A stretch of 64,000 bases of DNA. Source: Rhizobium oryzihabitans. Lineage in GTDB: Bacteria; Pseudomonadota; Alphaproteobacteria; Rhizobiales; Rhizobiaceae. A program made the translations under genes and the position numbers. The notes below the pieces were generated by a model. The model did not search any database. It was not told the DNA's origin and saw only the letters and a program-made list of their open reading frames with translations. The stretch spans positions 1,364,001 to 1,428,000 of the forward strand of contig NZ_CP048632.1 in assembly GCF_010669145.1 (NCBI RefSeq). Direction: 5' to 3'. Below are positions 7,989-16,058 of this stretch, piece after piece (position 1 is the first letter of the stretch; every line of letters begins with the position of its first letter).

Positions 7989-9403
7989 GCCGTCGCAAAA
8001 AACAGAAATCGGCCTCCTTTGCAGCGGAAGCGGTGACAGCAGCCGAGCGGAAGAACCTGCCCGCAGACGCCCGTGCGTTGATTGCTAACGCGACGAACGA
8101 CATCACCATCCCGTTTTTCAGCGGCGCGCTTCAGCATGCCGACGATACGCTGATCCAGCGCGGCGGCGGCAAAGGTCTCAAAATCTATGACGAGATCAAG
8201 CGCGACACCCATGCCGGTGCCATCCTCACCAAGCGCAATAAGCATCTTGTCGCCCGCGAATGGGAATGCGTTGCGGCCTCCGACAAGCCGCAGGATGTGG
8301 AAGCGGCGGATTTCGTGCGCAAGACGCTGAAGAAGTTGCCCTTCGACCGTATCTCCGAAGACTTGTCCGGCGGCGCGATCCTGAAGGGTTTTTCCGTTTC
8401 GGAAGTCGTCTGGAAGCGTGACAACAACCGCATCGTGCCGGAAAAGATCGTGACACACGATCAGCGCCGCTTCGCTTTCGGCCATGACTGGCGGCCTCGC
8501 CTGCTCACCTGGACGAACATGAACGAGGGCGAAGAACTGCCTGACCGCAAGTTCATCGTGCATCGCCATGGCGTCGTCGGCAACAATCCATATGGCCTTG
8601 GTCTCGGTTCGCAGCTTTTCTGGGCGGTCCTGTTCAAGCGTGAGGGTGTGGCATTCTGGCTGCATTTCCTCGAAAAGTTCGCAGGCCCGACCGTCATTGC
8701 GGAAACGCCCTATGGCATGCTGACGGACGAACAGAACCTGCTTCTGCAGAAGCTTGCCAGCATCCAGACCAGCGCCGCCATCACCGTGCCGAAGGGTGCG
8801 GATGTAAAATTTCTGGAGGCGGCCCGCTCCGGATCGGTCAGCTACAGGGAATGGATGGAATATTGGGACCGCCAGATTTCCATCTGCATCCTTGGCGAGA
8901 CCCTCACAACCGACATCGGCTCTCACGGTTCGAAAGCCGCCGCAGAAACCCACGCCGATATTCTCGACCTGCTGGTGGACAGCGATGCCGACCATCTGTC
9001 CGATACGTTCCACGAGCAGCTCGTGCAGTGGCTGATTGATTATAACTTCCCCGGCGCTGGCGTGCCCCGCGTCTGGCGCGTGCGTCCGAGCAACGAAAAG
9101 GCCAAGGCCGAAACCCGCAAGGCAAAGGCTGAAGCCGCCACGTCAGAAAATGCGGCGCTGGTCGAAATCCTCAAATCGGCCGCCATGATGGACGATGACG
9201 ATACAGCCCGCGAGTTCATCGTTTCGTTCGAACTGACGCATGCGCTTTCGGAAACGGCCATCGACCGGCTGGTAGACGCACGCTTCGCCTTCTCGGAACA
9301 TGGCAAGCGTGATGCGCTGTTGCGCAAGGCCGCCGCCGAAAACCCGGCATTCGCTGCCCTGTTTGGGCCGGTCGACGTAAAAAAAAACTCCGTAGCTCGG
9401 TAG
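7985..9403 (+). CDS. DUF935 portal protein (Mu gp29-like), zero-frame product
   Basis: 472 residues in the uninterrupted frame. It matches DUF935 portals, which form the dodecameric head vertex ring for DNA passage: KGLKIYDEIKRDTHAGAIL, then SDKPQDVEAADFVRKTLKK, and the central WLHFLEKFAGPTVIAETPYG and EYWDRQISICILGETLTTD. The zero frame stops 16 bases after an A9 run (9379-9387). The family's usual C terminus (helices ending around LQGREAVF) is found in the -1 frame, joined to the next gene. Without it the protein would be truncated by about 85 residues. Confidence 0.9.
   Translation: MSRRKKQKSASFAAEAVTAAERKNLPADARALIANATNDITIPFFSGALQHADDTLIQRGGGKGLKIYDEIKRDTHAGAILTKRNKHLVAREWECVAASDKPQDVEAADFVRKTLKKLPFDRISEDLSGGAILKGFSVSEVVWKRDNNRIVPEKIVTHDQRRFAFGHDWRPRLLTWTNMNEGEELPDRKFIVHRHGVVGNNPYGLGLGSQLFWAVLFKREGVAFWLHFLEKFAGPTVIAETPYGMLTDEQNLLLQKLASIQTSAAITVPKGADVKFLEAARSGSVSYREWMEYWDRQISICILGETLTTDIGSHGSKAAAETHADILDLLVDSDADHLSDTFHEQLVQWLIDYNFPGAGVPRVWRVRPSNEKAKAETRKAKAEAATSENAALVEILKSAAMMDDDDTAREFIVSFELTHALSETAIDRLVDARFAFSEHGKRDALLRKAAAENPAFAALFGPVDVKKNSVAR
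9379..9391 (+). other. A9 run with in-phase A AAA AAC slippery site
   Basis: Nine As follow GT in the portal frame (codons GTA AAA AAA AAC). The heptamer A AAA AAC is in the correct phase for -1 slippage, and the -1 frame is open from before this run to 10932. A CCGGTC/GACCGG hairpin lies at 9424-9447, about 37 bases downstream, rather far for a classical stimulator. Ribosomal frameshifting, polymerase slippage adding one A, a real mutation and a homopolymer sequencing error are all possible. Confidence 0.55.
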
Positions 9404-9456
9404 GATTTGCCGCCGATCCCGATCCGGTCAGTGATGTTGCCGACCGGGTTGAGGAA

Positions 9457-10932
9457 TTGACGGCGGGACATTTCACGCGCCGCCTGAATGCCATCCGCAC
9501 CGCCGTAGATACTGCGGCCGATCTCCCGGCCGTCGCCCGCGCCATTCTCCAGCTCGGCGCAAAATGGTCTCCGGATGCGTTAGGAAAACTGATCGGTGAC
9601 GCGCTGGAGCTTTCCAGCCTTCAGGGGCGTGAAGCGGTTTTCCTTGATGGCGAGGCGAAAAGTTTTATCGACGCCGATGTTTTCAACCAGCCTTTCAAGG
9701 AACAGATAGAGTTCTTCAGGCAGAAGCGCGGCAAGCCCACCAAGGTGTGGACCGATGCCATGCGCGGTACCCACGACCGCGCTTTCGTCATCGCCGGTGC
9801 CACCGATCTGGCGATGCTTTCTGATTTCCAGACGGCGATTGCTGACATAATGGAAAAGGGCGGCACCCTTCAGGATTTCCGCAACGACTTCGACCGCATC
9901 GTCTCGAAATACGGCTGGACCTACAAGGGCGAATACGGCTGGCGCACCCGCATCATCTTCGAAACCAACATGCGCACCTCCTATATGGCCGGTCGCCTGA
10001 AGCAGATGCGCGATCCGGACGTGCTGAAGCTGCGGCCGTTCTGGGAATACCGGCACGGCGAAACCCGCAAGCCGAAAATCCCCCGGCCATCGCATGAGGC
10101 ATTGCATGGCAGGATTTATCGCCATGATGATCCATGGTGGAAAACGCACTTTCCGCCGAACGACTGGTATTGCTCCTGCGGCGTCCGATCGCTCTCTCTG
10201 CGCGATCTGAAGCGCCGGGGCAAGGACGTGCCGGATGAAGCGCCTGCCGATCTGATGATGCCGATGATCGACCCCGTCTCTGGCGCGCTGATCGAACAGC
10301 CGCAGGGCATCGGTTACGGCTGGGATTATATGCCGGGTGATCTCTGGGAACGTGGTCTAACGCCGTCCAGCCTGATGGATGAGGGCCGCGAGCTGCTCGA
10401 TAATCCACGCATGGCCGTCGCGATCGACACGCCGGAGCCGGTCTCCGATCTCGTCAAGGCGGCAAAACCCTTCAAGGCGAAACTGCTGAAGGACGGCCAG
10501 ACGCCGGAAGATTATGTTCGCGCCTTCCTCAAACCCTTCGGGGCCGATATCGACCGGGCCGTGTTGTTCGAGGATAAATCCGGCACGAAAATCCCGGTCT
10601 CCGATCTGCTTTTCAGAAATCGCCATGGCGAGCTGAAGGCGCTGAAGCGGAACCGGCATCGTGTCATGTCGATGATGGCCGAGGCACTTCTTGATCCGGA
10701 CGAAATCTGGATGGGTGTCGCCCGCAAGGTCGAAAGCGGCGACATGGTCGTGGACCGGCGCTATATCCGCGTCGATCCAAAAACCGCCATGCAGATTGTT
10801 TTCGAGATCGGGGAGAAGACGTGGGAGGCCGTCACCAGCTTCGACTTTACCGACAAGAAGGGTGAAGCGGATTTCGCAGCACTGGAGAAACGGCGCGTCG
10901 GCAAGCTGATTTATAAGCGCCCGAAAAAGTAA
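9457..10932 (+). CDS. MuF head morphogenesis protein fused to portal C-terminus and to a nuclease-like tail
   Basis: 491 residues if begun at TTG 9457, but the frame is open upstream to the A9 run. Residues 1-60 (LNAIRTAVDTAADLPAVARA and on, to LQGREAVF) look like the missing portal C terminus. About 66-300 is a MuF/gp30 minor head protein (NQPFKEQIEFFRQKR, HDRAFVIAGATDL, WRTRIIFETNMRTSYMAGRL, HFPPNDWYCSCGVRSLS). From about 350 the sequence resembles phage BECR-type (barnase/EndoU/colicin/RelE-like) nuclease tails: RNRHRVMSMMAEALLDPDEI, then a paired-strand segment with DRRYIRVD. MuF proteins enter the cell with the DNA in some phages, so a delivered RNase is possible (inference). Confidence 0.8.
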   Translation: MTAGHFTRRLNAIRTAVDTAADLPAVARAILQLGAKWSPDALGKLIGDALELSSLQGREAVFLDGEAKSFIDADVFNQPFKEQIEFFRQKRGKPTKVWTDAMRGTHDRAFVIAGATDLAMLSDFQTAIADIMEKGGTLQDFRNDFDRIVSKYGWTYKGEYGWRTRIIFETNMRTSYMAGRLKQMRDPDVLKLRPFWEYRHGETRKPKIPRPSHEALHGRIYRHDDPWWKTHFPPNDWYCSCGVRSLSLRDLKRRGKDVPDEAPADLMMPMIDPVSGALIEQPQGIGYGWDYMPGDLWERGLTPSSLMDEGRELLDNPRMAVAIDTPEPVSDLVKAAKPFKAKLLKDGQTPEDYVRAFLKPFGADIDRAVLFEDKSGTKIPVSDLLFRNRHGELKALKRNRHRVMSMMAEALLDPDEIWMGVARKVESGDMVVDRRYIRVDPKTAMQIVFEIGEKTWEAVTSFDFTDKKGEADFAALEKRRVGKLIYKRPKK

Positions 10933-10956
10933 AAGGCCGGGAGCGATCCGGCCTTT
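10932..10956 (+). terminator. Intrinsic terminator after the MuF gene
   Basis: A 9-bp stem AAAGGCCGG / CCGGCCTTT (10932-10940 with 10948-10956) has a short loop just past the MuF stop. The T run is short (TTT GTG), so termination may be partial. The 80 bases after it include an AT-rich stretch (TGATAATATAGG, about 11001-11012), possibly a -10 element for the next gene. Confidence 0.6.
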
Positions 10957-11035
10957 GTGCCAGCAAACTGGCGTGACCATCGCCGGTCTCGCTCACTGAC
11001 AATGATAATATAGGCTCAGATAGCGGAAAAGTCCA

Positions 11036-11500
11036 ATGGCAGGCATCAGCTACAAAACCACGATCAACGACGCGGATATGCGCGAGAAGCTGGCGGAGCT
11101 GGTCGAGCGCATGACGAACCGCGAAGGGTTTCACAAGAATGTCGGGGAGCATCTGCTGAATTCGACAGACGAACGCTTCGACAGCGAAACCGCACCGGAC
11201 GGTTCCCGCTGGAAAACATTGTCGCTGGTGACGCGGGATCTGCGCATGAGAAAGTACGGCAATGCGCCGATCACCATCTTGCGGGCTTCTGGAGCCTTGC
11301 GCGGCTCCATTAACATGGTCGCCAGTCAGAACGATGTCCGTATCGGTTCGGCGCTGGTCTATGCCGCCATTCACCAGCTCGGGGGCGAAGCGGGCCGGAA
11401 TCGAAAAGTCACCATCCCGGCGCGGCCCTATCTCGGTCTTTCATCCGACGATGAAACTAGAATTTTTGAGATTGCGGAGGACTGGCTGGAGGTCGAATAA
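11036..11500 (+). CDS. Virion morphogenesis protein (Mu gpG-like)
   Basis: 154 residues, typical for gpG (phage virion morphogenesis, PF05069 type). Features: REGFHKNVGEHLLNSTDERF, PDGSRWKTLSL, ILRASGALRGSINM, YAAIHQLGGEAG and the end motif IPARPYLGLSSDDE. In Mu, gpG works in head and tail joining. It is in Mu order after gp30, although here separated by a hairpin and an AT-rich possible promoter. Confidence 0.9.
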   Translation: MAGISYKTTINDADMREKLAELVERMTNREGFHKNVGEHLLNSTDERFDSETAPDGSRWKTLSLVTRDLRMRKYGNAPITILRASGALRGSINMVASQNDVRIGSALVYAAIHQLGGEAGRNRKVTIPARPYLGLSSDDETRIFEIAEDWLEVE

Positions 11501-11756
11501 CGCCCTTGAAATTTTCGCCCGCTGGTGCGCATAAGCCTTTCGGGTGTCCGCTCATACCGATTTTGGGTTACCCCCGCGTTAGAGACGCGTTAGAAACCGG
11601 CTGTGAGCCGGTTGCGGCCTTGCTGCCGCATTCGGGTGCGATCCGGGCTTGAAACCAATCACGACATGGCGCATTGTCTGTCTGCAAACCCAATCTTGCT
11701 GACCGGAACCGAGTTCCGGTCATTTTCTTTTTCAGCGTGCCGCATGGTCGCTTCAG
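11501..11756. other. Noncoding junction with two CGTTAGA copies and a dyad
   Basis: No credible gene. It holds two tandem CGTTAGA copies (11577-11583 and 11588-11594) and a 7-bp inverted repeat AACCGGC/GCCGGTT (about 11595-11613). The second copy of the phage terminator hairpin (11700-11722) ends the stretch. It lies between gpG and the protease gene, where Mu has its PI late promoter. Confidence 0.6.
11700..11732 (+). terminator. Intrinsic terminator, copy 2 of the phage hairpin
   Basis: Same 10-bp stem and CGA loop as at 4258, followed by TTTTCTTTTT. After it comes a block (about 11735-11760) similar to those after copies 1 and 4 (core GCGTGCCGCATGGTCGC), then the protease gene. Confidence 0.88.
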
Positions 11757-11774
11757 ATGATTTCTGGAGCCGAC

Positions 11775-12896
11775 ATGACCACCGCTTCCGCCACTGCCCG
11801 TATCGAAGTTTTCCGCCCCGGCACTTTCAAGTCGATGGAAGGCACCGAGCTGACCTATACCGCCGCCGACCTGAAGGCGATGGCGGACGGTTACGATTAT
11901 GAGACCGCGCCAGCACCTGTTGTCGTCGGCCACCCTTCCACGGATGCGCCTGCTTTCGCATGGGCCGAAAGCTTCGATTTCGACGCGACAACCAATCGCC
12001 TCTATGCGACGGTTAGCGAGATCAACCCGGCCTTTGCCGAAGAGGTCAAGAAAGGCACCTACAAGAAGGTGTCACTTCAGCTGTTTTCTCCTGATCAGGC
12101 GGCCAATCCGACCCCCGGCACATGGTACCCGAAACATATCGGCTTTCTTGGCGGCGCGGCCCCGGCGGTCTCCGGCCTGAAGAACGTCGCCTTTTCCTCT
12201 TCTGAAGGCAGCGCCACCTTCGCCTCGTCCTTCGGGGAACGCGGTTTCGAAGAGACTTCCAGCATCCTGCGGTCGCTGCGTGATTTCCTCATCGAGAAAT
12301 TCGGCATGGAAGATGCCGACAAGGCGCTGCCCGCCTATCGCCTCGAATGGCTTTCTGAAACCGAGATCGAAAAACAGCCCGTTTCCCGCCCGTCATTTTC
12401 CGCCCCCGTTGTTCCCCCTTTGAAGGAGCCTGCCCCCGTGCCTAACCCCAATCCGTCCTTTGCGGCTCAGGAAGCCGATCTGAAGGCGCGTGAAGAGCGC
12501 ATCAAGAAGCGTGAAGCCGACGCCGCCCATGCTGAAAACGTCTCGTTTGCGGAGGGCCTCGTGTCTGACGGCAAGCTTCTGCCCGACAGCAAGGACAGGG
12601 TCGTTTTGATCCTTGACGCCCTGCCTGCCGAAACCTCCGTTTCGTTCGCGGCCGGTGAAACCGCTGTTCCCGTCGCCAAGGCGCTCCGCGATATTCTGGC
12701 AGCGCAGCCGAAGATCGTTTCGTTTGGTGCTTTCGACATGCCGGAAGTTCCCGGTTCTGGAAGCCGTCCCGCTTCCTTCTCCGCTGACGGCAAGCAGGTC
12801 GATCCCAACGGTATGGAGCTGCATGCCAAAGCGGAGGCCTACCAGCGCCAGCACCCCGGCACCGCCTATCTCGACGCCGTGCGCGCCGTTTCCTGA
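11775..12896 (+). CDS. Head maturation protease / scaffold (Mu gpI-like)
   Basis: 373 residues. The N-terminal 150 residues fit the Mu I protease (ARIEVFRPGTFKSMEGTELT, APVVVGHPSTDAPAFAWAES, GTYKKVSLQLFS, YPKHIGFLGGAAPAVSGL). The histidine in VVVGHP and serine in VSLQLF are plausible catalytic residues. The second half is a Pro-rich linker, a charged coiled coil (DLKAREERIKKREADAAHAE) and a scaffold-like C terminus. ATG 11775 is preferred over ATG 11757 because GGAG lies six bases upstream. It carries a nested start at 12438. Confidence 0.88.
   Translation: MTTASATARIEVFRPGTFKSMEGTELTYTAADLKAMADGYDYETAPAPVVVGHPSTDAPAFAWAESFDFDATTNRLYATVSEINPAFAEEVKKGTYKKVSLQLFSPDQAANPTPGTWYPKHIGFLGGAAPAVSGLKNVAFSSSEGSATFASSFGERGFEETSSILRSLRDFLIEKFGMEDADKALPAYRLEWLSETEIEKQPVSRPSFSAPVVPPLKEPAPVPNPNPSFAAQEADLKAREERIKKREADAAHAENVSFAEGLVSDGKLLPDSKDRVVLILDALPAETSVSFAAGETAVPVAKALRDILAAQPKIVSFGAFDMPEVPGSGSRPASFSADGKQVDPNGMELHAKAEAYQRQHPGTAYLDAVRAVS
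12438..12896 (+). CDS. Nested scaffold protein (Mu gpZ-like) inside the protease gene
   Basis: An in-frame GTG at 12438 is preceded by AAGGAG at 12423-12428 with 9-base spacing, an unusually good RBS inside a coding frame. It would give 152 residues starting with the Pro/Asn linker and the coiled coil, equal to the scaffold domain. Mu and lambda both make their scaffold from a start nested in the protease gene, so the arrangement is expected; use of this exact codon is inference. Confidence 0.65.
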   Translation: MPNPNPSFAAQEADLKAREERIKKREADAAHAENVSFAEGLVSDGKLLPDSKDRVVLILDALPAETSVSFAAGETAVPVAKALRDILAAQPKIVSFGAFDMPEVPGSGSRPASFSADGKQVDPNGMELHAKAEAYQRQHPGTAYLDAVRAVS

Positions 12897-12911
12897 CAGG
12901 AGCTTTCCGAC

Positions 12912-13256
12912 ATGCAGTATTTCAATTCGATCTACAGCGAGACCATCACCGCAACGACCGTCTTTGCCGCCTATGATCTTGTCGATTTCAACGACGCGAA
13001 GATTACAGCCGACGACGCTCCCGTGAAGGCTGTCGCACAGAACCCGGCCACCGAAGTCGGGCTTGATGTTGCGGGCATGATGATCGGCACGGTTCGTGTC
13101 CGTGCGCGTGGTGCCATCGCCAAGGGCGACAAACTCATTTCCGCTGCGGCTGGTGGGGTCAAGACCGCCCTTGCCAATTCCGCCAACGTCTTTGCCCGCG
13201 CTCTTACGACTGCGGCCGATGGCCAGTTCGTCACCATCTTTGTTGTTATCCGTTAG
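12912..13256 (+). CDS. Capsid decoration protein (DUF2190-like)
   Basis: 114 residues with an AGGAG RBS before ATG 12912. It reads as the small beta-rich capsid cement family: NPATEVGLDVAGMMIGTVRV, ARGAIAKGDKLISAAAGGVK, and ANVFARALTTAADGQFVTIF. It sits between scaffold and major capsid genes, the usual place. Probably binds the outer shell. Confidence 0.8.
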   Translation: MQYFNSIYSETITATTVFAAYDLVDFNDAKITADDAPVKAVAQNPATEVGLDVAGMMIGTVRVRARGAIAKGDKLISAAAGGVKTALANSANVFARALTTAADGQFVTIFVVIR

Positions 13257-13267
13257 GACAAAACCGA

Positions 13268-14224
13268 ATGAGCAATACTCTCAACCAGCGTACCGCCGCA
13301 GTCGTCGATCCAATCCTTTCGACACATGCTCGCGGTTACAGAAACCTCGAATTTATCGCTCCGGTTCTTTTCCCGGCGGTTCCGGTTCCCAACCGCTCCA
13401 TGAAGGTGCTGCGCTTCGATAAGAGCGCGTTTCGCCTCGTCAACACTCGCCGCGCCCCCGGCGCCAAGAAGAAGCGCATTCAGCCGGGCTACGGTTCCGA
13501 TCCGATTTCACTTGTCCAGGACGCGCTGGAAGGCGTGGTTCCGGAAGAATATCTGGAAGAAGCCAACAGCGTCCCCGGTATCGATCTTGGACAGGGCGCT
13601 GTCGAAGAGGTTCTGGACATTACTGGCCTTGGCCTCGAATACGATTGCGCAAAAATGGCGCGTGACGCGGCGGGTTACAGCAACAGCAACAAAGTTGCTC
13701 TTGCCGGCACTGATCGCTGGTCCTCCTCTCTCAGTGACCCGGAAGCCGATATTTCGGACGCGAAAGAAGTCATTCGTCGCTCTATCGGGCGTTATCCAAA
13801 CACGCTGGCTCTTGGCCCGACCTCCGGTGCTGCCCTCAAACGGCATGCGAAGATCAAGGAGCATTTCAAATATACCGGCCGTGAGAGCATCACGGAAGAA
13901 ATGCTGGCGGCCTTTTTCGACGTGAAGCGCGTCGTTATCGGCAAGGCCGTCTACCTGCCGGAAACCTCCGGAGACGAAGACCCGGCTCTCGACGTATGGG
14001 GCGATGATGCGATCCTCGCCTATGTTCCGGAGAAGGGAAACAATTTCCGCGTTCCGTCTTACGGATACACCTACGAGCTGAAGGGATATCCGCACATTCA
14101 GAAGCCCTATTGGGACGATAGCACGGACTCGTGGGTTTATCCTGCCAAGTTCGAACGCCGCCCGTATCTCGTAGGGCCGGAAGGCGGCTTCCTCTTCCAG
14201 AACGCTGGCGCGGCTGCGGCCTGA
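13268..14224 (+). CDS. Major capsid protein (Mu gpT position)
   Basis: 318 residues, an HK97-fold major head protein by size and place. Readable features: an N-terminal arm with LEFIAPVLFPAVPVPNRSMK, a middle region KMARDAAGYSNSNKVALAGT, RRSIGRYPNTLALGPTSGAA (the P-loop/spine region seen in Mu-like and GTA-like capsids), and YTYELKGYPHIQKPYWDDST near the end. Starts eleven bases after the decoration gene. Confidence 0.88.
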   Translation: MSNTLNQRTAAVVDPILSTHARGYRNLEFIAPVLFPAVPVPNRSMKVLRFDKSAFRLVNTRRAPGAKKKRIQPGYGSDPISLVQDALEGVVPEEYLEEANSVPGIDLGQGAVEEVLDITGLGLEYDCAKMARDAAGYSNSNKVALAGTDRWSSSLSDPEADISDAKEVIRRSIGRYPNTLALGPTSGAALKRHAKIKEHFKYTGRESITEEMLAAFFDVKRVVIGKAVYLPETSGDEDPALDVWGDDAILAYVPEKGNNFRVPSYGYTYELKGYPHIQKPYWDDSTDSWVYPAKFERRPYLVGPEGGFLFQNAGAAAA

Positions 14225-14236
14225 TAGGGGACGATC

Positions 14237-14770
14237 ATGGACAAAAACACCATTTCCGTCACACTCACCGGCCCCGCCAAGGTTCATGGCGTTAGAGAAC
14301 CGGTTGGTAAGACTGTCTACGTCACTCCGACGCTGGCACTCCAACTCGCTGCCTCCGGCGTCATCAATCCGGAACTTGCCGAGCAGCTTTCCAATGCACT
14401 CGACATGACCGACACAGTTCTGGAGAGCGATTTCCAGAAGGCGGTGGAAGATGCCGCCGCTGGCCGGATTGATGTGCTGAACGCGGATCATCTGCTCGAT
14501 ACCGCAACGCTCGAAAACCGGATTTTCGATCTGACGCATGAACTGGATCGCGAAAAGAGTGCGATCAGCACTGCCGTCAATGATCTTCAGGCCAAGGACA
14601 GCCAGCTTGTTGAGGCACGCAAGAAGATCGCGGATCTCGAAACTGACCTCACCACCGAAAAACAGGCCAAAGCCGACGCGGAAACCAAACTGGCGGACGC
14701 ACAGGCCGAACTGGCGAAGCTTGCCGAGCAGTCGGCAGACAAGGCGAAGACGCCCAAGACCCCGAAATAA
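14237..14770 (+). CDS. Late phage protein with C-terminal coiled coil (gp35 position)
   Basis: 177 residues. The N-terminal 60 residues form a small domain (VKVHG-type strand, then KTVYVTPTLALQLAASGVIN). Residues about 95-160 are a heptad-rich coiled coil (SQLVEARKKIADLETDLTTE), ending in Lys/Pro repeats. It occupies the Mu gp35 slot between capsid and gp36; role unknown. A CGTTAGA copy lies at 14290-14296. A strong terminator follows. Confidence 0.7.
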   Translation: MDKNTISVTLTGPAKVHGVREPVGKTVYVTPTLALQLAASGVINPELAEQLSNALDMTDTVLESDFQKAVEDAAAGRIDVLNADHLLDTATLENRIFDLTHELDREKSAISTAVNDLQAKDSQLVEARKKIADLETDLTTEKQAKADAETKLADAQAELAKLAEQSADKAKTPKTPK

Positions 14771-14803
14771 GGCCCGTTCCGAAGTCTCCCAAGCCGGGCC
14801 TTT

Positions 14804-14841
14804 CGAGCGGGATGGTGCACCACATCCATCCCGCTCGTTTT
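14804..14841 (+). terminator. Strong intrinsic terminator between gp35-like and gp36-like genes
   Basis: A perfect 12-bp stem CGAGCGGGATGG / CCATCCCGCTCG (14804-14815, 14826-14837) with a 10-base loop is followed by TTTT. An upstream alternative stem AAGGCCCG/CGGGCCTT overlaps part of the region and could compete. It would set the capsid genes apart from the tail-joining genes. Confidence 0.8.
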
Positions 14842-14867
14842 CACTCTCACCCATGGATTTTTGACCG

Positions 14868-15338
14868 ATGCCACGTTTTCTAACGGTTGACGAATTTACG
14901 ACGATGTTCGGCCTTGCCGAAGTCTCGCAGATCGCGGGCATCGGTAATCTGAACGATATGGTCGGTCGCACGCTCGACGTGGCGAAGATCGAAACCGCCA
15001 TCACCTTTGCCGAAGATATTCTTGTCGGTTATTCCCGCGCCCGTTACGCCGTCATCGAAACGCTCACCCCCGAAACCACGCCTCAGCTCGTCAAGGGCTT
15101 GATCGGTGACGTTGCCCGTTACCGCCTGCGCGACAAGTCGGGTGGACAGGGACAGGTCGAAACCACCGTGCGTGAGCGCCATGACGCCGCCATGTCAAAC
15201 ATCAAGGCCGTCGCCACGGGGAAATTCGAGCTTCCGATTGCTGGCGAACCGATCAACGGTGAGGCCGGATCGACCCGCGCTGACGCCATTATCCCGCCCT
15301 CCCGCGTTGCCGGTATTCTCTACGGGTGGAATTCATGA
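14868..15338 (+). CDS. Mu gp36-like (DUF1320) head-tail joining protein
   Basis: 156 residues of mostly helical sequence: AKIETAITFAEDILVGYSRA, TPQLVKGLIGDVARYRLRDK, ERHDAAMSNIKAVATGKFEL. These are typical of DUF1320, thought to be a neck/adaptor protein. Its stop overlaps the next ATG (ATGA at 15335). A TCTAACG copy lies at 14879-14885, next to the start codon. Confidence 0.88.
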   Translation: MPRFLTVDEFTTMFGLAEVSQIAGIGNLNDMVGRTLDVAKIETAITFAEDILVGYSRARYAVIETLTPETTPQLVKGLIGDVARYRLRDKSGGQGQVETTVRERHDAAMSNIKAVATGKFELPIAGEPINGEAGSTRADAIIPPSRVAGILYGWNS

Positions 15339-15820
15339 GCGAGGTTCTGCGCACCGCCCGCCCGCCGCTCATCATCGAACAGGTCGAAGATGCGCTTCTG
15401 CCGCACCTGAAGGAGAACGTCTCCGGCCAGTGCAAGGTTGAGAATTTCCCGAACGATCCAAAGCTCTACGATTTTTCGAACCTGCCCGCTGCTCTGCTCG
15501 TCCACTATGCCGGTTCCCGTTACGTGGCCCCGAAAGGCCCCGCCAACACCGCACAGGCCCGCGCCATGGAATGGTCGCTCGTGCTGCTGGTCCGGTCTTT
15601 GCGCGGCGAAGGTGGCGCTTACGCGCACCTTGAGGACATCCGCCTTGCCGTGCAGGGCCGCTCCTTTGCCGGTGCTGGCCCCGCCGTCATGACCCGTGAC
15701 CAACTCATTGAAGAGGTAGACGGCGTCTGGCGCTGGGAAATCCGCATTTCCTTGCCGGTCCCGGCTGTCGCCCGCCACCATCTCCAGCCGCCGATCCGGC
15801 CCGCAACAGCAACCCCCTGA
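15335..15820 (+). CDS. Mu gp37-like tail completion protein
   Basis: 161 residues from ATG 15335, which overlaps the gp36 stop; the upstream in-frame start gives only three more residues. Helix IIEQVEDALLPHLKENV, then strand LPAALLVHYAGSRYVAPKG and MEWSLVLLVRSLRGEGGAYA, as in gp37/DUF1834 proteins, which cap or terminate the tail tube. Next to gp36 and gp38 as in Mu. Confidence 0.82.
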   Translation: MSEVLRTARPPLIIEQVEDALLPHLKENVSGQCKVENFPNDPKLYDFSNLPAALLVHYAGSRYVAPKGPANTAQARAMEWSLVLLVRSLRGEGGAYAHLEDIRLAVQGRSFAGAGPAVMTRDQLIEEVDGVWRWEIRISLPVPAVARHHLQPPIRPATATP

Positions 15821-15833
15821 AGGAAAGAAGGAT

Positions 15834-16055
15834 ATGGCCAAGACGCCTTTGAACCGCAAATCGTATCGCTACAGTGGCCCGGTCACGCCGCTGGAAGCGG
15901 ACGGAACCACCCGCATGCTCTTTCCCGGCACGTCCTACGCCGATCTGCCGGAAGACAACGACACCGTCAAAAACCTGATCGCCCGCAAGCTGCTCATTGT
16001 CGAAACCGGCAAGGATGATGCAGCGCCTGCCGACGCATCCGCTGAAGGAGCCTAA
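15834..16055 (+). CDS. Small late protein in the gp38 (DUF2635) position
   Basis: 73 residues with AGGAAAG before ATG 15834. It contains SYRYSGPVTPLEADGTTRML, FPGTSYADLPEDND and NLIARKLLIVETG, a pattern like the small beta-rich DUF2635/gp38 proteins encoded just before the Mu-like tail sheath. Family assignment depends partly on position. Confidence 0.65.
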   Translation: MAKTPLNRKSYRYSGPVTPLEADGTTRMLFPGTSYADLPEDNDTVKNLIARKLLIVETGKDDAAPADASAEGA

Positions 16056-16058
16056 AAC

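Noticed and set aside
7847..9013. 388-codon antisense frame
   Set aside because: Shadow of the terminase/portal genes.
13508..15004. 498-codon antisense frame on the minus strand
   Set aside because: It covers capsid, coiled-coil and gp36-like genes and a strong terminator; no recognisable domain.
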